From the NCBI GenBank assembly GCA_037042915.1, contig CM073195.1, positions 2,356,001 through 2,420,000 on the forward strand: a stretch of DNA of 64,000 nt, in the 5' to 3' direction. The stretch is from Auricularia sp. M13 (Eukaryota > Basidiomycota > Agaricomycetes > Auriculariales > Auriculariaceae). Positions 57,704 through 64,000 of the stretch are shown here, in pieces. The notes below the pieces were generated by a model that did not search any database, was not told where the DNA came from, and saw only the letters and a list, made by a program, of their open reading frames with translations. Position 1 is the stretch's first letter. Each line of letters opens with the position of its first letter. The translations under genes and the position numbers were made by a program.

Positions 57704-60243
57704 ATGCGAGCCATTCGCTGCAGGATGATGCTCGAACTTCACGACCAATGTCTTCTCAAGACCGAGACGCGCGATGGCTACGAAATCCGGACATACATCG
57801 TCAACTCTCTGGTGAAAGGTCCGTTCAGTCTTACGACGTTTTATTTTCCTATGTCTAACGTGGAGCTTAGATGTCAACAGCTCCATAGCTGTGCTCTATC
57901 ACGTCGCGGGACCTCCTCATCCTGATGGAACCGTCCTCAGTCTGAAGGCCACCACGATCATCAGGCGTGGAACTCTCAAGGCCGAGGTGTACGACGCTGA
58001 GGTCATGCCGGACGACTACGTTCCGGTCGTGTTTGCTCCCTACGTTTCACCGCCTCGTCTCGAGTTCGACGCCATCATACTTCGCGAGTTGGTTTCGGGC
58101 GCATGGACCGGTCGCCCTGGCGTGTTCGAGTTCGAAGTTTCTGTGGATGTCACAGACGAGGTGCGCTTGCCGATGGTTTTATGTGCACGTATCGTTGACA
58201 GTCGCTTCAGGACGGGATGCCGACCCAGCATGAAGTGCGGTATGTTTTGCTCGTCATATATACGATGAAGTCCGAATTTATGCCTTCGCAGCTGCGCCAT
58301 GCCCCGTACAAAGAAGGTCTTCAAGACGCTTTCGCCCCTGTACACGACGCAAGGCGTCAGCATTACCGTTGATATCTGCGGCTGGGTCAACTCCGACACT
58401 ATTTGGATCGAAGTTCACGCACTTGAGATCCTGAACGCTCCGCTTCCTGGTGTCGGGCGAAGATTGGAGACCTCCACGCGAGGGAGGCGTGCTGGAAGCC
58501 CAAATAAAGGCTCCGGTCGAGGCATTGGCCCGTACGTCTTTGCAGTGTCATCGATTCAACACCAACTAAGCTTACTCTAGCTTTCGCGGACGTACTCCGA
58601 GCCCTTCGAAGGCCACCGCGTCGCTGTAAGTGGTACTTCATCCTTAGTTGCATATTCCATTTCTGATCCAAGGTGGCAGGCAGCGTGCTTCGAGCCCGAG
58701 TAAAGAATTGGCTTCGTGCTTTGATACATTCGATCTGAGGTAATTTTCTATGATTGAATTTTTTCGTTACACTAAGGACATTGTACAGGTCGCGCGCCCC
58801 CAGCCCGGTCAAAGACCTCGCCGAGGCCGCCAAGGAGCAGATGCCAGCGTATGACCACATTTGACCGTTTGGAGTACTTCTGATGCGTCGATAGACCTTG
58901 CGACACCACGAAGACCTTTTTCCTGAGCAAACCTCTCGACGTTACGCCCATCGTCCTGCCGTGAGTGCAGCGTTGTTTGGTATATCTATCTCGACTGATC
59001 ACTTTGGATGGAGTCCTTTCGTGGCCCTTCCCGAGCCTGTCAAGACGACCGAACCCGAGTGAGTGTAACTGCTATAGGAGAGCGCGTCCCCATCTTTCAT
59101 TCGTTTCACAGTGGGAAGACGATGAGCGCCAATGCTATGTTCAATGGTGTCTCTGTCGCAAACGGTGGCCAAAACTGGCAGTATGGAGGCACGCTTTCAA
59201 CGGAGTGAGTCGCTTTTCATCTGGGAGTGCGTGTAACTGATATTCCCAGCGGTTTGGACGACTTTTTCAAAGGTCTGGGCCCTGCTGTTTCGTCCGGGGG
59301 AACGCCTATGAGGTCGGACTTCGCGCTGCCGCGGCGTCTCGGGGCTGATTTCCGTGAACAGTGGCACAAACGACGCCGTTACTCCGGACATGTCGAACGG
59401 AGGGCAAATGGTCGGCGACGTCGGCGACCGTGCTAGACGCAATGCTGGCGACACACGTGCTGATGGTCATCACTCGTCGGGCGATCTTTCCAAGTCTCTG
59501 AAGCGAGTGACGAGTTTGTATCGCGCGCAGGAACTGACCATCACACACAGTGTGGTGGATGAGAAGCTCAAGAGCTTTGTAGCAGGCATGACAAATTCGA
59601 GGTTCGACTCGCCTCACTCGCTCACTACGCATAGTCTCAAAAAGATTTACCCCAGCGGCTTGAACGAAGCTAACACCTCGAGCAACGTGCCGGTTGTCGA
59701 GGAGTCCACCATCTCCTTCATGCAGTGCGTGAAGCGTGGTTTGGCATGTTTACACTCATCTTCGTTACAGAGATCTTGAGAAGTCCATCAACACATTCGG
59801 CACCACAGGGATTGTGGACTCTGCGAGTCCGACCAGCACTCTGTAACTCGTTCTCGTTTCATTCTTCGTCTGATTTTCTGACAATTATTCCACAGAGGCT
59901 ACTCTCACAAGACTCTAACCGCGCTCGATATAACGCACTGCAAGTCGACCGATGACACGGTGAAGTGGTGGGACGGCTCTCTTAATCAACAGTCAGTTTA
60001 CCGTGTTCATTCGCCGCATCGTCTCGCTTAAAGCGATTCATACAGAGCTATCGACGAATTTCTCAGATATACCAACGCTTGCAGTGCACAACTTGCGAAC
60101 GATCCCAGGTACGTCGACATGGCAGGCTCCCGCGCTGTAATTCTTATATCTGCGTTAGCTACGTCGCTCCTACCCAGGCGGAGCTGGCGGCTTCGATTTC
60201 AGCGTGGGACGGCGGTAGTAATCCGTTTTCCTTCGATCTGTGA
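57704..60243 (+). CDS. Array family A, member A6 (609 aa), 15 exons, OB-like head with SPxK-rich tail
   Basis: Exons: 57704-57818, 57871-58234, 58292-58531, 58581-58625, 58680-58739, 58789-58848, 58895-58960, 59014-59058, 59112-59204, 59250-59312, 59362-59724, 59771-59842, 59896-59991, 60046-60108, 60159-60243. The lengths sum to 1830 nt and keep one frame. The head follows the A plan (GTVLSLKATTIIRRGTLKAE; phase-2 intron before CAMPRTKK; VSITVDICGWVNSDTIWIEV). The tail begins with repeated RTPSPSK, RASSPSK and RAPSPVK units, one per exon, then FFKGLGPAVSSGGTP and a helical region ending SAWDGGSNPFSFDL. SPxK motifs suggest phospho-sites or DNA minor-groove contacts; inference only. Confidence 0.65.
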
Positions 60244-60619
60244 ACGTCGCGGCTCTCTTTCTGCCCTGACCAGCGAAATTCTGTCCTTAACTGCTCGTGT
60301 CTGAATGCGCGCGTAATTCCCCGTCCTTTCTACCTCGCACATCTCGCTCACTGGCCAGCGCCGACCCTGTACTGCCTTGCCACTCGAAATTCCTGCCTTA
60401 CTATCGATGTGTCCTGTATCGACGTGTCCTTCGATTTTCTGTTCTGTTGATCGTGACCTATGCTACCTTGCTTACTCGTAACGATCTGGTACAATCTGGT
60501 AATGTTCGTCGCGGTACAATCTAAGACATGACGCATCGGGAATGCGACACGGCCGAATTAGCGTTCTATTTAAGCTCCTTTGTTTTCAAGCTCTTCTATC
60601 CCGTGCAATCCGAGAAGCC
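60244..60619. other. Promoter region of B4
   Basis: About 376 bp with TGGTACAATCTGG and CGGTACAATC near 60489-60522 and CTATTTAAG at 60566. No gene. Confidence 0.45.
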
Positions 60620-61083
60620 ATGGAACAAGAAGACACATATTCCGGAGACTGGATGCCGGCTGAAATCCACGAGTCACTACGGAAGTTCTCTGATCTGCCT
60701 ATCCATGAAGTTCCTCATAATAGGCTCTCCGTGAGCCCATCTTACTCATGGACGACAATATATGTTAACTGCGGAATTATCAGTGGTACATGACTCTCAA
60801 GAATCCTTTTGTTGGCAGCTGGCTTCCTCCTGTTCTTTGCAACGACGCCGGCTTCGTGACGGTGGCAGATCCACGAGTATGGATCAAGGAAGCTGTAGAC
60901 GGCGGATCTGACCTTAGAGAAGACCTGCTGAGGTGCAAGGTCATCACCGCTCAGATTGCACAGGAGCATTACTGGGAGTTAAGGGGAAGCGATAAACCCG
61001 ACTTGGAGGACTTTTACGATTTTTGCTATACGTGGGAGATCAGTACCTTGGCTCTAGCGGACATTCTGCTTCAGCTCATATAG
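60620..61083 (+). CDS. Array family B, member B4 (136 aa), helical
   Basis: Exons 60620-60730 and 60784-61083, phase-0 intron. MEQEDTYSGDWMPAEIHESL, then WYMTLKNPFVGSWLPPVLCN, DAGFVTVADPRVWIKEAVD and helical DLLRCKVITAQIAQEHYWEL. Parallel to B3 along its length. TAG at 61081-61083. Confidence 0.65.
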
Positions 61084-61554
61084 ATATCAAAAAACGAGTT
61101 GTGGTTTTACTTCAAATACATGCGATGGAGTTACATTGCTCTACGTCGAGGGTGGTGCCGGATAAAGAGAACCTGACGATAACGTTCGAGGGGCACATCC
61201 CGCGCGCGCATGCTCTCACGCAGATGTAACCTGGCGCGATGTGAACCAGAAGCTGTGTCTGCTGGCGCACATGCTGAAATGTCTCAGTCCCACGCAACCC
61301 AGTCCTTCCTGTGCTTTCTGGCAGCAGGATTCCGGATCCCCAGCAGACGGAAACGTTGCTGCATGGTATGGAATGCGTTCAATCTCGTACTGCGAGTGCA
61401 CAGCTTCCGCAGCTTCTCAGAACTCCGCGAGTTCGTCCCGAAATGGTACCAATCAAGCCCGTTCTTTCTGAGACTTCTGGTACTCTGTTCAATGCCCGCG
61501 TGCAGGCTATATAACCATAGCTTCGACTGAGAGATCTACTAAGCCTGCAGTACC
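61084..61554. other. Intergenic spacer in the array
   Basis: About 470 bp with two GTAC-core sites (ATGGTACCAATC at about 61444, CTGGTACTC at about 61480) and CTATATAAC at 61508, 47 bp before B5. No gene supported. Confidence 0.45.
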
Positions 61555-62131
61555 ATGTCGCCGACTTCGACGCTCACAGACCCGCTCGCCGACTTGGATG
61601 CCAAGCCCGTGTTGAAGACGGGCACAAATAAAGACTCATGTGATCAGGGTGGCAGCGCAAAGCACATCCCCGAAGTCTCATTCAAAGCTGGAAGAGCGTC
61701 GCCAACGCAGCCTGGAAGATTCGACGGAGTTCCGTTACTCAAGATTGCGGAGAGTGATCTCGAGGCGAGTTGGTCATCCTTAGTGATCGGGGTCTGTTAC
61801 TAAACTTGGATAGACCTACATTGCTCAGCGGGTGCCTCACATTCTTTCTGATCTTCCTCGCATTCAGACATCTCGCATGGATAATGCTGGATATGTTCGC
61901 CGCTGGATCCGTCGCGCCGAACGCGTCACACACTGCGTGGAAGAACTTACACACAGGTTGACCCTGCAGCAGTCCATAGTTCAGAACATTGCCGGTTTGA
62001 TGATGACGGAGATTCTATACGAGTCTGGAGATGACGAGAAGCGGCAGTTTATCCGGGACACGATAGACGCTTGGCTATGGAAGCAAATGGACTTCTACAA
62101 CAAAGCCATGGATCTTTGCAAAGCAATGTAA
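61555..62131 (+). CDS. Array family B, member B5 (170 aa), helical, GC-AG intron
   Basis: Exons 61555-61764 and 61829-62131, with a phase-0 intron that appears to use a GC donor (GAG|gcgagt). N-terminus polar and disordered (MSPTSTLTDPLADLDAKPVL), then FDGVPLLKIAESDLE shared with B6. Second exon: RVPHILSDLPRIQTS, DNAGYVRRWIRRAERV, QQSIVQNIAGLMMTEIL and WKQMDFYNKAMDLCKAM. Adjacent to its closest relative B6. Confidence 0.65.
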
Positions 62132-62478
62132 TGATGTATACGTCCAGTTTAGCTATGATTATCTCAAGGTGCTCCGTCTGAAAGTATAATGTTCGGTCAG
62201 ACCCGGACTCTGTTCACGTTAAGGTCGTTAGACTTTCCGTCCAACGATCTCACGTGTCCTTACGTGCTGGTTGGTACTAAGACAGTCAAGACCTAGACGT
62301 ACAGGGTCAGATTGGTTCGTACCAAAAAGTCTCGATCGTATAGTACTTCGTGGTTCGTACCAAAAAGTCTCGATCGTATAGTACTTCCTGGTTCGTACCA
62401 AAAAGTACCTAAGAGAACGCTCCGTCTTGCTTCCGAGGCAGAGTATAAAACCTCCGTCAGTTTCTGGTACCTTTGCAC
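62132..62478. promoter_or_regulatory. B6 upstream region with 38-bp tandem repeat and TATA box
   Basis: Two full units and one partial 38-bp unit starting GGTTCGTACCAAAAAGT occupy 62314-62407. TATAAAA follows at 62444, 35 bp before ATG 62479. Confidence 0.6.
62314..62407 (+). repeat. 38-bp tandem repeat in the B6 promoter
   Basis: Units 62314-62351 and 62352-62389 differ at one base; a partial third unit ends at 62407. Each unit has two GTAC cores (CGTACC and TAGTACTT) and CTCGATCG. Confidence 0.9.
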
Positions 62479-63000
62479 ATGTCGACCCACGACACGCTCC
62501 ACGCCCCGGGTGTTTCCGCCCTTGCGAGTGTGAAACCAGACGGAAGTCAGAGCACAAGTCGCTATCGCCGTTCGCTTCAGCAATTCGACGGAGTCCCGAT
62601 AACAGACGTCCTCAAAGAGCATCTCGGAGTGCGTTTATCTCATGCTAATGATGTCATACCTCTCTTTCTCACTGTCGCGTAGGAGTATCTTGCTGCACGT
62701 CTTCCACGCGTCCTCTCACATTTTCCGCCTCTCATCCCTTCCCGTTTGCGTGACCAAGATTACGTACAGCAGTGGTTGACGAAGGCGTATCAACTTAAAC
62801 TTCCCATTTGCGACTTCGACGAGCAGATCGAGGTGCAGCGGGAAATCGTGCATGGTGTCTTCCGTCTGTTAATGATCGAGATTGAACACGCGGACTGCAT
62901 CGCAGAGCGGAAGCAGTTTCTAAACGAAACTGTCATGCAGTGTTGCTGGAGATACTTGGACTTTTATGCGGACGTCCTGGCGCTCAGGAAAGCTACCTGA
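62479..63000 (+). CDS. Array family B, member B6 (155 aa), helical
   Basis: Exons 62479-62628 and 62683-63000, phase-0 intron with GTGCGT donor. MSTHDTLHAPGVSALASVKP, FDGVPITDVLKEHLG, then EYLAARLPRVLSHFPPLIPS, DQDYVQQWLTKAYQL (B core), REIVHGVFRLLMIEIEH and WRYLDFYADVLALRKAT. Matches B5 over most of its length. TGA 62998-63000. Confidence 0.65.
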
Positions 63001-63212
63001 CAGGATTGATTGCCCAACACATATCTAATAGACTAGCGTAATCTACTCTGTCCTAATCTTGGCGTGACACAAATCCTAATTGAGAAGTACCGAGCGGCTC
63101 TGCGCTTGACTGACAGTTTCGACTTGGAATTGCAAGAGATCGGAGATGCCGTTTAAAGTCATAGGTTCGACTGCGTATAAAAGCCCGCAAGGACGAACGG
63201 CATGAGAGCACC

Positions 63213-64000
63213 ATGGCCCACTTCTTCTTTGATGCGTTCCTTCAGCTGAATTCCCCGACTCTTTTGAATCCGAGGCGCGGCGATGACAAATGGCTGCAAC
63301 TCTATTTTGCCACAGTCCCTCTCAACGGTACGCTGCCGCAAACTGATGGTCTTTCATTCAAACTGATTGTCTGTTAGGTTCTACGATCGACGTTGCGGTC
63401 ACGAGGGTCGTCTACAACGCGCGGTCTGCTCTACTGCCAGCCGGCACATGGGCGCAGGTTCTCGGCCCGGCAGATGTTATCGGAAGATGTTTCTTTGTTC
63501 ACAGTCCGACCATCTGCGTCTCCGACCCACCCCCGGAATCGGACCCGGTCATTCGCCGTCCCGCGCTCGTGTTCAAGGGCATCGTGACTCGCGCTGAACA
63601 AGCGGGTCTTATCGCGTCCTTTACCACCTACGTCGACATCGGAAAGCCATGGCCGTCTCCTGTGGACGTCAGGTATGGTCTTCATTGCACTCACTCGGTG
63701 GCGTGCTCACCTTTCTTTTTAGCTGTTTGGTCGATCACGACTGCCCGCATCTTTTGGAAGTACCCTCCATTCGCGTCGGTATGGTTGTCAACGTGTCGGG
63801 CCTGTTGACCGACGTCTATGGCGACGTTCCTGCTGTTCGGGTCCATGACGTCCGCTCTGGCGATACTCCACCTTGCCATGCTCATTCCCTGACCCGAGTC
63901 GGTTCATTGGCCCACACTGTGACCACCTCCTACTGCAACTGGTGAGCTCACACTCGGCTACGTCCTATCCTTTCTGAACTTTGCTCTAGGCTGGCTCTCT
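63213..64000 (+). CDS. Array family A, member A7, 3' end outside window
   Basis: TATAAAA at 63176; exons 63213-63327, 63378-63672, 63723-63941, and probably a fourth from 63990 that runs off the edge. MAHFFFDAFLQLNSPTLLNP, LQLYFATVPLN then a phase-1 intron, GTWAQVLGPADVIGRCFFVH, LVFKGIVTRAEQAG, FTTYVDIGKPWPSPVDV, the phase-2 intron before CLVDHDCPHLL, and VVNVSGLLTDVYGDVPAVRV then HDVRSGDTPP. Follows the A plan with all three modules, so the array continues to the right of the window. Confidence 0.65.

Noticed and set aside
42321-64000. Starship or other tyrosine-recombinase giant element
   Set aside because: No DUF3435/YR captain-type gene is visible; the only transposition gene is Helitron Rep-helicase.

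Overview
The window is nuclear DNA of a filamentous basidiomycete, most likely an Agaricomycete. Genes are split by many roughly 50-nt introns with GTRNGT donors and CTAAC/CTRAY branch sites. The window also holds small Cys-rich membrane proteins typical of that class, a DUF6589-like gene fragment and a Ty3/gypsy chromovirus-like retroelement. Assignment to a genus is not possible from sequence alone.

1 to 28.4 kb is ordinary core genome: a mitochondrial-carrier-like gene (5' cut), a small unknown membrane protein, a GH35 beta-galactosidase, a small Cys-rich membrane protein, mitochondrial EF-Ts, a two-finger C2H2 protein, MTO1/MnmG tRNA-modification enzyme, a Fab1-type phosphoinositide kinase, profilin, a family-16 methyltransferase, a DUF3433 membrane protein, beta-tubulin, a second small Cys-rich membrane protein, SDH4 (CybS) and mitochondrial ribosomal protein uL16m.

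28.4 to 31.7 kb is gene-free repeat debris, including a 428-bp TA-flanked MITE. 31.7 to 40.65 kb is a decayed Ty3/gypsy element whose 5' LTR is truncated. It has gag and protease-RT-RNaseH-integrase with several stops, two nested inverted-repeat elements (one in gag, one with an 8-bp hAT-like target duplication in pol) and an extra spliced gene on the opposite strand between pol and the 3' LTR. A truncated DUF6589-like gene follows immediately.

42.1 to 64 kb is the most unusual part: a one-directional array of about 15 small intron-containing genes, all on the + strand, each with its own TATA-type box 26 to 79 bp before the ATG. The genes fall into two divergent paralogous families. Family A (7 genes plus one short relative) is beta-rich and looks like repeated OB-fold-type modules. 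Family B (6 genes) is alpha-helical with a D-x(2-3)-Y/x-x-x-W core. Intron positions and phases are conserved within each family. In the middle sits an apparently intact 1402-residue Helitron Rep-helicase gene with the same type of promoter. I infer a Helitron-linked, lineage-specific gene array, possibly supplying ssDNA-binding-like accessory proteins; the element ends were not found, so membership of the array in the transposon is unproven.
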